A stretch of DNA of 64,000 nt, taken from Leifsonia sp. Root112D2. Its GTDB lineage: Bacteria; Actinomycetota; Actinomycetes; Actinomycetales; Microbacteriaceae. A program made the position numbers and the translations under genes. The first letter of the stretch is position 1; each line of letters begins with the position of its first letter. The stretch spans positions 2,892,330 through 2,956,329 of the forward strand of contig NZ_LMCU01000001.1 in NCBI RefSeq assembly GCF_001424905.1, given 5' to 3'. Below are positions 41,114-49,862 of the stretch, in pieces. Below the pieces are notes generated by a model. It worked only from the letters and a program-made list of their open reading frames with translations. It made no database searches and was not told where the DNA came from.

Positions 41114-41929
41114 ATGACACTCGCTTCACTGGCGCAGTGGCTGAGGTGCCCGACGTGTCTCGCCCCGCTCGACGCGCTCGATTCCCTCGTTCTCGGCTGT
41201 GAGAACGCACACCGCTTCGACGTGAACAAGCGGGGTTACATCTCCCTGTTGTCGTCATCGTCGCCGAAGATGATCGGCGACAACCCGGCTATGCTCGACG
41301 CGCGCGAAGCGTTTCTCGGGGCCGGCTGGTACGACCCGATCCTCGCCACGCTCGTCTCTCTGGCGACGGGGCGCGACAACGACCGTATCGTCGATCTCGG
41401 CTGCGGAACGGGGCACTATCTCGCCGGTCTGCTGAGCTCCACTGCGGGAACGACCGCGCTCGCCTCCGACCTCTCCCCCGCTGCCGTGGCGCGCACCGTG
41501 CGGCACACCAACGCCGACGGACTGGTAGCGGATGTCTGGCAGCCGCTGCCCATTCGCGACGCGGCAGCCACGATTGTGCTCAACGTCTTCGCACCGCGCA
41601 ACCCGAGCGAGTTCAAACGGATTCTCGCGCCCCAGGGCGTTGTGCTCTGCGTGGTGCCTACCGCCCGACACCTGCATCAACTGCAGAGCTCCGGGCGGGC
41701 GCTCACCGTGCCCGCAGGCAAGGCCGCCCAGGTGGCATCCGATATGGAGGAGTCATTCGTCGTTGACGAGGTTCGGTCGGTCGAGTTCGATATGGATCTC
41801 TCGGGCGCCGAGGTCGACGCTGTGCTTGCCATGGGACCGAGCGCGCACCACCAAGCGGGAGCAGTGATTCAACCTCTCAGCGGGCCGATCACGGCCTCTG
41901 TGGACGTGCTGCGGCTACGCCGTCGATAG
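41114..41929 (+). CDS. RlmA-type 23S rRNA (guanine-N1)-methyltransferase
   Basis: A 271-residue SAM-dependent methyltransferase. The N-terminus has the zinc site of RlmA enzymes: LRCPTCLAPL, with the second pair in LGCENAHRFDVNKRGYISLL. Then come KMIGDNPAMLDAREAFLGAGWYDP, motif I RIVDLGCGTGHYLAGLL, and VLNVFAPRNPSEFKRILAPQGVVLCVVPT. RlmA enzymes methylate G745 or G748 of 23S rRNA, and some confer macrolide tolerance; which base is used here cannot be told. It lies 35 bp after qcrB in the same direction and converges on ctaF. Confidence 0.88.
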   Translation: MTLASLAQWLRCPTCLAPLDALDSLVLGCENAHRFDVNKRGYISLLSSSSPKMIGDNPAMLDAREAFLGAGWYDPILATLVSLATGRDNDRIVDLGCGTGHYLAGLLSSTAGTTALASDLSPAAVARTVRHTNADGLVADVWQPLPIRDAAATIVLNVFAPRNPSEFKRILAPQGVVLCVVPTARHLHQLQSSGRALTVPAGKAAQVASDMEESFVVDEVRSVEFDMDLSGAEVDAVLAMGPSAHHQAGAVIQPLSGPITASVDVLRLRRR

Positions 41930-41987
41930 AACACGTCTTGGATGAGACACCACAACGGCGCGCTACGCGTGCGAGCGGAGCCCGGCC

Positions 41988-42404
41988 TTAACGCGCGTGG
42001 TAGCCGCGGTAGTACTCGTAGGTCCAGCCCACGAGGCAGATCAGCGTGAACGCCACCCCGATGAAGGCGATCCAGAATCCGACGGCAATGCCGAGTACGA
42101 CGAGTGCCGCGCCGATGCTCAGCAGCAACGGCCACCAGCTCCACGGGCTGAAGAAGCCCATTTCGGGGTCGCCGTCATCGATGTTGCCGTCGATGCGGTC
42201 CTCGGGCAGTTCGCCGCCCTGGGCCGCGTGCGTGCGGCTCAGGTAGAAGCCCAGGAAGGCCCCGAGTATGCCGGTGAGCCCCAGCGCAACCGTGCCGACC
42301 CACTCAACGTACCCCGTCTCGATGAGGCTCCAGACGGTATAGAGCGCGTCTGAGACGAAGAAGAAGACCATGATGATCCAGAAAACGTTGGCGTTGACTC
42401 TCAT
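41988..42404 (-). CDS. ctaF: Cytochrome c oxidase subunit IV (CtaF)
   Basis: A 138-residue membrane protein with four helices (NVFWIIMVFFFVSDALYTVW, VALGLTGILGAFLGFYL, WPLLLSIGAALVVLGIAVG and WIAFIGVAFTLICLVGWTYEYY), the actinobacterial subunit IV of the aa3 oxidase. The loop between helices two and three is acidic (EDRIDGNIDDGDPEMGFF), and the GFFSPWSWWPLLL block is typical. It is the last gene of ctaC-ctaD-ctaF, 1 bp after ctaD. Confidence 0.95.
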   Translation of the reverse strand: MRVNANVFWIIMVFFFVSDALYTVWSLIETGYVEWVGTVALGLTGILGAFLGFYLSRTHAAQGGELPEDRIDGNIDDGDPEMGFFSPWSWWPLLLSIGAALVVLGIAVGFWIAFIGVAFTLICLVGWTYEYYRGYHAR

Positions 42405-42405
42405 C

Positions 42406-44154
42406 TCACTTCACCTTCCGGCTCTCAACGTCGACAACCGGGCCATCGGGCGCATCCCTGCCCGCACCAATGCCGAGCGGAATGCCCGCCTCAGGGTGGT
42501 TCAGGTCGAACGCCGGGGACTCGCTGCGGATACGCGGAATAGACGTGAAGTTGTGTCGCGGCGGCGGGCAACTGGTCGCCCATTCGAGCGAACGGCCGTA
42601 GCCCCACGGGTCGTTGACTGTCACCTTCGGCGCATTGCGTGAGGTGAGATACACGTTGAGCAGGAACGGGATCATCGACAGGCCGAGAATCATCGCGCCG
42701 ATGGTCGAGACCTGGTTCATCCACGTGAAGCCGTCCTGCGGCGAGTAGGTCGCATAGCGACGCGGCATGCCTATGACGCCCAGCCAGTGCTGGATGAGGA
42801 ACGTGGTGTGGAAACCAATGAACAACAGCCAGAAGTGCCACTTGCCGAGGGTGTCGTTGAGCATCTTGCCGGTCCACTTCGGCCACCAGAAGTAGAAGCC
42901 ACTGAACATGGCGAAGACAACGGTTCCGAACACCACATAGTGGAAGTGCGCGACGACGAAGTAGGTGTCAGACACGTGGAAGTCGAGCGGCGGCGAGGCG
43001 AGGATCACACCGGTGAGACCACCGAAGGTGAAGGTGACCAGGAATCCGATCGCCCAGAGCATCGGCGACTCAAATGTGATGGAGCCCCGCCACATGGTGC
43101 CGAGCCAGTTGAAGATCTTCACACCCGTTGGAACGGCGATGAGCATGGTCATCAGCGAGAAGAACGGCAGCAGCACCGAGCCGGTGACATACATGTGGTG
43201 CGCCCAGACCGTGACCGACAGTGCGGCGATCGAAATGGTGGCATAGACCAGGGTCTTGTAGCCGAAAACGGGTTTTCGACTGAAGACAGGGAACACCTCT
43301 GAAACGATGCCGAAGAACGGCAGCGCGATGATGTAGACCTCCGGATGCCCGAAGAACCAGAACATGTGCTGCCAGAGCAGAACTCCCCCGGTTGCGGCGT
43401 CGAAGATATGCGCGTCGAACACCCGGTCGGCGGCGAGGCCGAACAGAGCGGCAGCGAGCACCGGGAACGCCATCAACACGAGAATGGAGGTGATGAGCGC
43501 ATTCCACGTGAAGATCGGCATTCTGAACATGGTCATGCCGGGCGCACGCATCGTGATGATGGTGGTGATGAAGTTGACGGCACCGAGAATCGTGCCGAAC
43601 CCGGAGAGCCCGAGCCCCAGCACCCAGAGGTTTCCTCCGACCCCCGGCGAGAATGTCGTCGACGAGAGCGGCGCGTAGGCGAACCAGCCGAAGGATGCCG
43701 CTCCCTGGGGAGTGAGGAACCCGGCTACGGCGATGAGGCTGCCGAAGCTGTAGAACCAGTACGCGAGTGCGTTCAGCCGCGGGAACGCGACATCCGGTGC
43801 ACCGATCTGCAGCGGCATGATGAAATTCACGAAGCCAGCGAACAGCGGTGTGGCGAACATCAGCAGCATGATCGTGCCGTGCATCGTGAACAGCTGGTTG
43901 TACTGCTCCTTGGTCGCCACGATGTGCAGGCCCGGCTCAAACAGCTGGGCGCGGATGATCAGCGCCATCACGCCGCCGAGGCAGAAGTACAGGAAGGAGG
44001 TGATCAGGTACATGTACCCGATGGTCTTGTGATCGGTGGAGGTGATCCAGCCGACCATGATGTTGCCCTTGTGCTGCACCGAACGCGAACCCGTCGGCTG
44101 CGGCGGGGTCGTGGTCTTCGGAGCTGCGGGGGCCGGTGCTGTCGTGGTGCTCAT
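42406..44154 (-). CDS. ctaD: Cytochrome c oxidase subunit I (CtaD)
   Basis: A 582-residue catalytic subunit of the aa3 oxidase with twelve helices. Haem and CuB ligands are visible: LFTMHGTIMLLMF (haem a His), WFFGHPEVYIIALP (His and Tyr of CuB), VWAHHMYVTG (CuB His pair), and VVAHFHYVVFG (haem a3 and haem a His). It reduces oxygen to water and pumps protons. The ATG at 44154 is chosen; it adds a Pro/Thr/Ala-rich tail before KGNIMVGWITSTDHKTIGYMY. It lies 10 bp after ctaC. Confidence 0.98.
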   Translation of the reverse strand: MSTTTAPAPAAPKTTTPPQPTGSRSVQHKGNIMVGWITSTDHKTIGYMYLITSFLYFCLGGVMALIIRAQLFEPGLHIVATKEQYNQLFTMHGTIMLLMFATPLFAGFVNFIMPLQIGAPDVAFPRLNALAYWFYSFGSLIAVAGFLTPQGAASFGWFAYAPLSSTTFSPGVGGNLWVLGLGLSGFGTILGAVNFITTIITMRAPGMTMFRMPIFTWNALITSILVLMAFPVLAAALFGLAADRVFDAHIFDAATGGVLLWQHMFWFFGHPEVYIIALPFFGIVSEVFPVFSRKPVFGYKTLVYATISIAALSVTVWAHHMYVTGSVLLPFFSLMTMLIAVPTGVKIFNWLGTMWRGSITFESPMLWAIGFLVTFTFGGLTGVILASPPLDFHVSDTYFVVAHFHYVVFGTVVFAMFSGFYFWWPKWTGKMLNDTLGKWHFWLLFIGFHTTFLIQHWLGVIGMPRRYATYSPQDGFTWMNQVSTIGAMILGLSMIPFLLNVYLTSRNAPKVTVNDPWGYGRSLEWATSCPPPRHNFTSIPRIRSESPAFDLNHPEAGIPLGIGAGRDAPDGPVVDVESRKVK

Positions 44155-44164
44155 GGTTCTGCCC

Positions 44165-45052
44165 CTACTCGTTGCTTGCCGTCGGCGCGCTCGTGCCGGG
44201 AAGGTTCTGGTTGCGGTTGTAGTCCGTTCCGAGCTTTCCCTCGTAACCCTTGGCCTTCTGGCCCTGGATGTACGCGTCATAGTCTGCCTGCGAGACCACC
44301 TTGACGTTGAAGAGCATCGCTGAGTGATACTCGCCACACAACTCGGCGCACTTGCCGGCGTAGGTGCCGATGCGCAGAGGTTCAAGGTACATCTTGTTCA
44401 CCTTGCCGGGGAACATGTCTTTCTTGTACAGGAAGGCGGGAACCCAGAAAGAGTGAATCACATCACGCGACTGCAGGTCGATGGTGATCTTCTTGTCGAC
44501 CGGCAGGTAGAGCGTCGGAAGCTCGGCCTCGATGACGGTGCCCTTCTTGGCATTCTTGTCGTCGGGCTGTGCCTGGATGCCGGGTGCGTATGCGCCGTCA
44601 CTCGTGTACTGGAAGTCCCACGACCACTGCTTGGCGAAGACCGAGATCTCAACATCGGGATGCGCGTATGGCTTCTCGATGGCGCTCTGGTCACGAGCGG
44701 TGAAGGAGAAGAAGCCGAGAACGAGGATCAGCGGCACGATCGTGTAGAAGATCTCGATCGGCATGTTGTACCGCAGCTGTACAGGAAGCCCGGTCTGGCC
44801 CTTGCGGCGCCGGTAGACAATGACGGTCCAGATGATGAGGCCCCAGACGATGCAGCCCACGATCAGCAGGATGATCCATGAGGTCACCCACAGACCTGCG
44901 ACACGCGCGGTGTGGTTCGTGACGGGCTTCTCGCCCTCCACGAAACCGGGGAGGAAACCGTTCAACTGGGCTTGCGTACACCCAGCCAGAACGAATGCCA
45001 GTACAGCTGCGACCGGAATAGCAGCCCATCGGAGACGACGATTATGGCGCAC
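44165..45052 (-). CDS. ctaC: Cytochrome c oxidase subunit II (CtaC), lipoprotein
   Basis: A 295-residue subunit with a lipoprotein signal (LRWAAIPVAAVLAFVLAGC), two membrane helices (VTSWIILLIVGCIVWGLIIWTVIVY and IEIFYTIVPLILVLGFFSF), and the external CuA domain. CuA ligands are in VIHSFWVPAF (His) and GKCAELCGEYHSAMLF (two Cys, His, Met). It takes electrons from QcrC. The GTG at 45052 is chosen because AAAGG lies upstream and the signal peptide then has normal length; the upstream open frame is not conserved. Confidence 0.97.
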   Translation of the reverse strand: MRHNRRLRWAAIPVAAVLAFVLAGCTQAQLNGFLPGFVEGEKPVTNHTARVAGLWVTSWIILLIVGCIVWGLIIWTVIVYRRRKGQTGLPVQLRYNMPIEIFYTIVPLILVLGFFSFTARDQSAIEKPYAHPDVEISVFAKQWSWDFQYTSDGAYAPGIQAQPDDKNAKKGTVIEAELPTLYLPVDKKITIDLQSRDVIHSFWVPAFLYKKDMFPGKVNKMYLEPLRIGTYAGKCAELCGEYHSAMLFNVKVVSQADYDAYIQGQKAKGYEGKLGTDYNRNQNLPGTSAPTASNE

Positions 45053-45203
45053 CGGTGACCTTTCGAGAGACTCTTGAACAGCCAGTTCCGGCCATCCGAA
45101 CACTCATCAGCTTACTGCGTTCGAGAAGGTGTCAGCGCCTCTTTGAGGCGTGCCGAGGCATTAAATCGCCCTTTTTACGCGGGTTTTCCGTGTTGTAAAA
45201 CGC

Positions 45204-45240
45204 GTAAAGGCGACCATCACTTCTCGATGGTCGCCTTTAC
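45204..45240 (-). terminator. Strong stem-loop terminator after erpA
   Basis: Perfect 15-bp arms (GTAAAGGCGACCATC and its complement) enclose a 7-nt loop, 33 bp beyond the erpA stop. On the minus strand the stem is followed by GCG and T-containing sequence. It separates erpA from the ctaC promoter region and may work in both directions. Confidence 0.8.
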
Positions 45241-45272
45241 GGCTGGCGCGTTGCGCCGGTGAAAACCTTGGC

Positions 45273-45626
45273 TCAGTTGAAGCTGTCGCCGCAGGAGCAG
45301 CTGCCCGACGCGTTCGGGTTGTCGATGGTGAAGCCCTGCTTCTGGATCGTGTCTTCGAAGTCGATCGTGGCGCCGTCGAGGTACGGCACGCTCATCTTGT
45401 CAACGATAACCTCGACGCCGTCGAAGTCGACCGCCGCATCACCGTCGAGCATGCGCTCGTCGAAATAGAGCTGGTAGATGAGACCGGAGCATCCGCCCGG
45501 CTGAACCGCGACACGCAGACGCAGGTCGTCGCGACCCTCCTGCTCCAGCAGGCTCTTGACCTTGCCCGCCGCGGTGTCGGTGAGGCCGACGCCGTGTGGC
45601 TTCGTTGCGGTGAGTGTGTCTGTCAT
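45273..45626 (-). CDS. erpA: Iron-sulfur cluster insertion protein ErpA (HesB/IscA family)
   Basis: A 117-residue A-type carrier protein that passes Fe-S clusters to target proteins. The three conserved Cys are in QPGGCSGLIYQLYFDE and SGSCSCGDSF at the C-terminus. The domain begins LTDTAAGKVKSLLEQEGRDDLRLRVAV. Its position between two respiratory and metabolic blocks is common in Microbacteriaceae. Likely clients include the Rieske protein. GGAGAGT precedes the ATG. Confidence 0.95.
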   Translation of the reverse strand: MTDTLTATKPHGVGLTDTAAGKVKSLLEQEGRDDLRLRVAVQPGGCSGLIYQLYFDERMLDGDAAVDFDGVEVIVDKMSVPYLDGATIDFEDTIQKQGFTIDNPNASGSCSCGDSFN

Positions 45627-45710
45627 GACTCTCCTATGGAAGTGACGCGATCAACTCGCGAGTGGAAATCTCCGTCGATTGTATCTCGTACAGCTTTGAA
45701 AACACCGCGT

Positions 45711-47192
45711 TCATTCCAGAGACACAGCCGTGGTGCCCGATGACCTCTTGTTCAGGCGGGCCAGCAGCAGGGCCTCGCTCAGGATGGCCCGCTTGAAAAC
45801 TCCCAGGTGCAGGGACTCGTTCGGGCTGTGCGCGCGCGTGTCCGGGTCTTCGACGCCCGTCACGAGTATCTGCGCTTCGGGGAAGACGCGCACCAGATCC
45901 GCGATGAACGGGATGGAGCCGCCGATGCCGGTCTCGACGGCCGGCCGGCCCCAGGCATCCGCCATCGCCCGTTTCACCTCGGTGACGGCCCAGCCGCTGG
46001 TGTCGACCAGGAACGGGTCCCCGGTGTCGACATCGTCGATCTCGATGTGCGCGCCGAACGGTGCATTCGCGTGCAGGTGACGCTCGATGGCGGCGAACGC
46101 GGCGGTGGCCGCCTGGCCGGGTGCGATGCGCGCACTGATCTTGACTGAGACGGCCGGCGAGAGCGTATTGGATGCGTTCGCCACGCTGGGCGCGTCGATT
46201 CCTGTCACGGTGATGGCGGGCTTCGACCAGATGCGGCCGAGGACCGGACCAGAGCCGATGGAGCTGACGCCGTCGAGCAGGGCGGCCTCCTCGCGCAATT
46301 TGGCCTCGTCGTACGCGGGGGTCTCTCCGTCATAGTCGGTGAGACCGTCGACGGCAACGGATCCGTCCGGCCCGTGCAGGGTGGCCAGCAGCCGCACCAT
46401 GGCGAGCATGGCGTCGGGCACTGCACCGCCGAACATTCCCGAATGCGAGGCGTGCTCAAGTGTGCGCACGCTCAGGCGCAGCGTGACATTGCCCCGCAAC
46501 CCCACCGTGAGAGCGGGCGTGTCGATATCCCAGTTGTCTGAGTCGGCGACCACTATCACGTCGGCGCGCAGCGCATCGCGATTGGCCTCGAGGAAGGCGG
46601 CGAAGGAGCGGGAGCCGAACTCCTCCTCCCCCTCGATGAAGACCGCGAGGCCGAGATCGAGTTCGTCGCCGAGCGCCGTCGCAAGCGCCCGGATCGACGC
46701 GACGTGCGCCATGACTCCGGCCTTGTCGTCTGCGGCGCCGCGACCGTAGAGACGGTCGCCGCGCACGGTCGGCTCGAAGGGTGCCGATTCCCAGTCCTCG
46801 TCGTTGCCGGGCGGCTGCACGTCGTGGTGTGCGTAGAGCATCACGGTGGGGCGACCGGCACGGGGCGCCCGCGTAGCGAGAACGGCGGGCTGGCCAAGCT
46901 CGGGCCCTCCCGCGATCGGGGCGCGCGTGACGGTGACCGATTCGAAGACGTCCGTGTCGCGCAGCAGGGAGGCAACGGCATCCGCGCTGGCTGCGACATT
47001 TGCCTCATCGAACGCCGCCCAGGAAACGGACGGAATACGCACCAGGGCGCTCAGATCCGCGATGGAGGCGGGCAGAGACTCCAGCACAAGGCGACGCACG
47101 GTGCTCTCAACTGTGTTCTCACGAGTGTTCTCGGGTGCGGTCGCATCGGCGATGCGCGCAGACGGGTCGGGGGTCTCTTCGTCAGTACTCAT
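45711..47192 (-). CDS. M20 family dipeptidase
   Basis: A 493-residue zinc peptidase of the cytosolic dipeptidase type. The motifs are VMLYAHHDVQPPGND (His and Asp), YGRGAADDKAGVMAH (bridging Asp), and FIEGEEEFGSRSFAAFLE (Glu pair), with a dimerisation domain from about residue 250 to 390 and a late His in DTRAHSPNESLHLGVF. It is distinct from the M20 protein at 10296-11627. Its substrate is probably small peptides or N-acyl amino acids. The first 25 residues are acidic and not conserved, so the true start may be later. Divergent from the DUF3043 gene. Confidence 0.92.
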   Translation of the reverse strand: MSTDEETPDPSARIADATAPENTRENTVESTVRRLVLESLPASIADLSALVRIPSVSWAAFDEANVAASADAVASLLRDTDVFESVTVTRAPIAGGPELGQPAVLATRAPRAGRPTVMLYAHHDVQPPGNDEDWESAPFEPTVRGDRLYGRGAADDKAGVMAHVASIRALATALGDELDLGLAVFIEGEEEFGSRSFAAFLEANRDALRADVIVVADSDNWDIDTPALTVGLRGNVTLRLSVRTLEHASHSGMFGGAVPDAMLAMVRLLATLHGPDGSVAVDGLTDYDGETPAYDEAKLREEAALLDGVSSIGSGPVLGRIWSKPAITVTGIDAPSVANASNTLSPAVSVKISARIAPGQAATAAFAAIERHLHANAPFGAHIEIDDVDTGDPFLVDTSGWAVTEVKRAMADAWGRPAVETGIGGSIPFIADLVRVFPEAQILVTGVEDPDTRAHSPNESLHLGVFKRAILSEALLLARLNKRSSGTTAVSLE

Positions 47193-47230
47193 GCAGGTAA
47201 TCTTAAGCGGACGACAATTGAGGACCTACC

Positions 47231-47845
47231 GTGGCAAAGCGACAAACGACTCCAGATTCCAGCGCACCGGGCTCGAACGCCTCCGACGAACCGGTGATCG
47301 AGACCGCACAGCAGACGGCGGATCGGCTGGCCGGCAAAGGCCATGCCACCCCGACGCGCAAGGAACAGGAAGCCGCACGTAAACGGCCCCTCGTGCCCAA
47401 CGACCGCAAAGAAGCGGCCAAGCAGGCCCGCGCGCAGTCAGCGTCGGTACGCGAGAAGGCCCGCGTGGGCATGGCGGCCGGCGACGACCGTTACCTGACG
47501 GCGCGCGACAAGGGGCCCCAGCGCCGTTACGTGCGTGACTACGTGGATGCCCGCTACAACGTGGGCGAGCTGATGATCCCCATCATGCTGCTCGTGATAG
47601 TGCTCACCTTTATTCCGAACCAGGCTTTCCAGGTGTACGGAATCCTGCTGCTCTGGGCGTTCTTCATCATCGCCGTCATCGACGCGGTATTCCTGGGCTT
47701 CCTGGTGCGCAGAAAGCTCGGTGAGAAGTTCGGCGCGAGCAAGGTCGAGCGCGGTGTGCGCTGGTACGCGGCGATGCGCGCCATGCAGATGCGCATCATC
47801 CGGCTGCCGAAGCCGCAGGTCAAGCGCAGGCAGTTCCCCAGCTGA
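47231..47845 (+). CDS. DUF3043 membrane protein
   Basis: A 204-residue protein of the actinobacterial DUF3043 family. The polar N-terminal half has the typical GHATPTRKEQEAARKRPLVPNDRKEAAKQARAQ block and RYLTARDKGPQRRYVRDYVDARYNVGE. Two membrane helices follow (MIPIMLLVIVLTFIPNQAFQ and GILLLWAFFIIAVIDAVFLGFLV), then a basic tail (KVERGVRWYAAMRAMQMRIIRLPKPQVKR). The function is unknown. The GTG has GAGG upstream. The RNase H gene begins 2 bp after it. Confidence 0.9.
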   Translation: MAKRQTTPDSSAPGSNASDEPVIETAQQTADRLAGKGHATPTRKEQEAARKRPLVPNDRKEAAKQARAQSASVREKARVGMAAGDDRYLTARDKGPQRRYVRDYVDARYNVGELMIPIMLLVIVLTFIPNQAFQVYGILLLWAFFIIAVIDAVFLGFLVRRKLGEKFGASKVERGVRWYAAMRAMQMRIIRLPKPQVKRRQFPS

Positions 47846-47847
47846 GT

Positions 47848-48768
47848 ATGACGATCATCGCCGCCGCGGACGGCTCCGCCCTGGGCAACCCCGGCCCGGC
47901 GGGCTGGGCCTGGTATGTCAACGACGAGTGCTGGGCGGCCGGCGGCTGGCCGCGGGGAACCAACAACCAGGGCGAGCTGATGGCCGTGATAGACCTCTTC
48001 GAGGCCACGGCCCACGTGCCCGGCGAAGACCTGCGGGTCTTGTGCGACAGCCAGTATGTGATCAATGCCGTCACCAAGTGGATGCCGGGCTGGAAGCGCA
48101 AGGGCTGGCGCAAGGCCGACGGCTCCCCCGTGCTCAACCTCGATCTGCTCAAGCGGCTCGACGCGGCCATCGTCGGGCGTCGCTTCACCTTCGAGTGGGT
48201 CAAGGGGCACGCCGGGCACGAGCTGAACGAGGCAGCGGACGAACGGGCGCGCGGTGCCGCGACGGCCTATCAGAACCGCACGAGTGTGCCGACCGGGCCC
48301 GGGTGGCCGGGAGGTGCTGTGCGCAAGCCGAGCGCAGCCGCAGTGGTTCCGGCACCGGTGACGCCGGCATCCGCTCTCGAGCTCGATATCTTCGCCGACA
48401 GCGATCGCCCTGCTGGCGCTCCCGAAATCTCGGGGCCGGATACTGTCTTAGCCCTTGAGCGTCGCCTGCACGGCTCGACAACTCAGGCGGATGCCGCCTC
48501 CGTCGCCGCGTTGCTGCACCCCGAATTCGAAGAATTCGACTCCGCGGGCCGTGTACGCGACCGCGACGCCGTCATCCGCACGCTCACCGAGACGCCCGAG
48601 CAGGATGCGACGCTCGAGCCTCGCACCGTCGACGCCCTCGGAGACGACACGGTCTTCCTGAGCTATCGCCGCGCATCGTCGCAGGGTGCCAGCCTTCACA
48701 GCTCACTCTGGCAGCGCGTCGACGGCGCCTGGCTGTTGCGCTTCCATCAGGGCTCACGCGAGTCCTGA
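47848..48768 (+). CDS. RNase HI fused to a DUF4440/SnoaL-like domain
   Basis: A 306-residue two-domain protein. Residues 1-140 are a type I RNase H: AAADGSALGNPGPAGWAWYV (first Asp), TNNQGELMAVIDLFEA (Glu), VLCDSQYVINAVTKWMPGWKRKGWRKADGSPVLN (Asp and basic hairpin), and FEWVKGHAGHELNEAADERAR (His loop, last Asp). All catalytic residues are kept, so it should cut RNA in RNA-DNA hybrids. After a linker of about 55 residues comes an NTF2-like domain of the DUF4440 type (LALERRLHGSTTQADAASVAALLHPEFEEFDSAGRVRDRDAVIRTL ... SSLWQRVDGAWLLRFHQGS). The role of the second domain is unknown. Translation is probably coupled to the DUF3043 gene. Confidence 0.9.
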   Translation: MTIIAAADGSALGNPGPAGWAWYVNDECWAAGGWPRGTNNQGELMAVIDLFEATAHVPGEDLRVLCDSQYVINAVTKWMPGWKRKGWRKADGSPVLNLDLLKRLDAAIVGRRFTFEWVKGHAGHELNEAADERARGAATAYQNRTSVPTGPGWPGGAVRKPSAAAVVPAPVTPASALELDIFADSDRPAGAPEISGPDTVLALERRLHGSTTQADAASVAALLHPEFEEFDSAGRVRDRDAVIRTLTETPEQDATLEPRTVDALGDDTVFLSYRRASSQGASLHSSLWQRVDGAWLLRFHQGSRES

Positions 48769-48792
48769 TGGTCCGGAGCTCTTCAGGAAGCG

Positions 48793-49830
48793 TCAGACCG
48801 CGTCGCGCCGCAGCTTCTCGAGACCGCGATTGATCTCGCGTGCCCACAGCGGCCCCCGATAGAGGAACGCCGTGTAGCCCTGCACGAGTGTTGCTCCGGC
48901 ATCCAGCCGCTCGGCGACATCCGCAGCCGTCTCAACGCCTCCAACGGAGATCACGCAGAGATCTTCGGGCACGACCGAACGAATGAGACGCAGCACGTCA
49001 AGCGAGCGGCGTGCCAGCGGCGCACCGGAGAGCCCCCCGGCCCCTGCCGCCGTCACCACGCTCGGATCGGAGACGAGCCCCTCGCGAGAGAGTGTGGTGT
49101 TCGTGGCGATGATGCCGTCGAGGCCGAGCCGCACGACGAGCTCCGCGATGCGCGCCAGCTGGTCGTCGGTGAGGTCTGGGGCGATCTTCACGAGTAGCGG
49201 AACCGTGCCCGCAACCTCCTTGACCGCCGTCAGGAGTGGCGCAAGCATGTCCAGCTCCTGCAGGCCGCGCAACCCCGGCGTGTTCGGTGAGCTCACGTTG
49301 ACCACGAGGTAGTCGGCGACCTGCGCGACGGCTGCGGCGCTCTTCAGGTAGTCGGCCGTGGCATCCTCGACCGCCACGACACGGCTCTTGCCGATGTTCA
49401 TGCCGAGAACCGGGCGTTGCCGACGGGCGGTGATACCACTCAGCCGACGGGCGGCCGACTCGGCACCCGCGTTGTTGAAGCCCATGCGGTTGATGACCGC
49501 GCGATCCGGGATGAGCCGGAACAACCGCGGTCGGTCATTGCCCGGCTGGGGTAGAGCCGTCACCGTGCCCACCTCGACATGACCGAAGCCCAGCTGGCTG
49601 AGGCCCAGCACGGCCTTGCCGTCCTTATCGAACCCGGCAGCAACGCCGAAGGGCGAGTCGAAGGTGAGCCCCAGCGTGTGTACCGAGAGGTCGATGCGCG
49701 GGCGCGTGAACCGTCGCACGAGACGGCCGATGCCCAGCACCGGCAGTGCACGAATGACGAGAAACGCCAGATGATGGGCGCGCTCGGTATCGAGTCGCGA
49801 CAGGACCAGGGAGAAAAGGAGTCGATACAT
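48793..49830 (-). CDS. pyrD: Dihydroorotate dehydrogenase (quinone), class 2
   Basis: A 345-residue FMN enzyme of pyrimidine synthesis that oxidises dihydroorotate and passes electrons to menaquinone. The N-terminal helical segment (YRLLFSLVLSRLDTERAHHLAFLVIRAL) anchors it to the membrane and marks class 2. The barrel has GVAAGFDKDGKAVLGLSQLGFGHVEVGTVT, the catalytic Ser region VVNVSSPNTPGLRGLQ, and the FMN-phosphate site ISVGGVETAADVAERLDAGATLVQGYTAFLY. A TACGCT element lies 9 nt before the ATG, so the leader is very short. Upstream is nrdR. Confidence 0.96.
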   Translation of the reverse strand: MYRLLFSLVLSRLDTERAHHLAFLVIRALPVLGIGRLVRRFTRPRIDLSVHTLGLTFDSPFGVAAGFDKDGKAVLGLSQLGFGHVEVGTVTALPQPGNDRPRLFRLIPDRAVINRMGFNNAGAESAARRLSGITARRQRPVLGMNIGKSRVVAVEDATADYLKSAAAVAQVADYLVVNVSSPNTPGLRGLQELDMLAPLLTAVKEVAGTVPLLVKIAPDLTDDQLARIAELVVRLGLDGIIATNTTLSREGLVSDPSVVTAAGAGGLSGAPLARRSLDVLRLIRSVVPEDLCVISVGGVETAADVAERLDAGATLVQGYTAFLYRGPLWAREINRGLEKLRRDAV

Positions 49831-49862
49831 GCCTGTGCAAGCGTAGCGGTGCGGCGACGCGC

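Noticed and set aside
45074..45262. Small plus-strand frame of 62 codons between ctaC and erpA
   Set aside because: It overlaps the strong terminator hairpin at 45204-45240 and has no ribosome site or family features.
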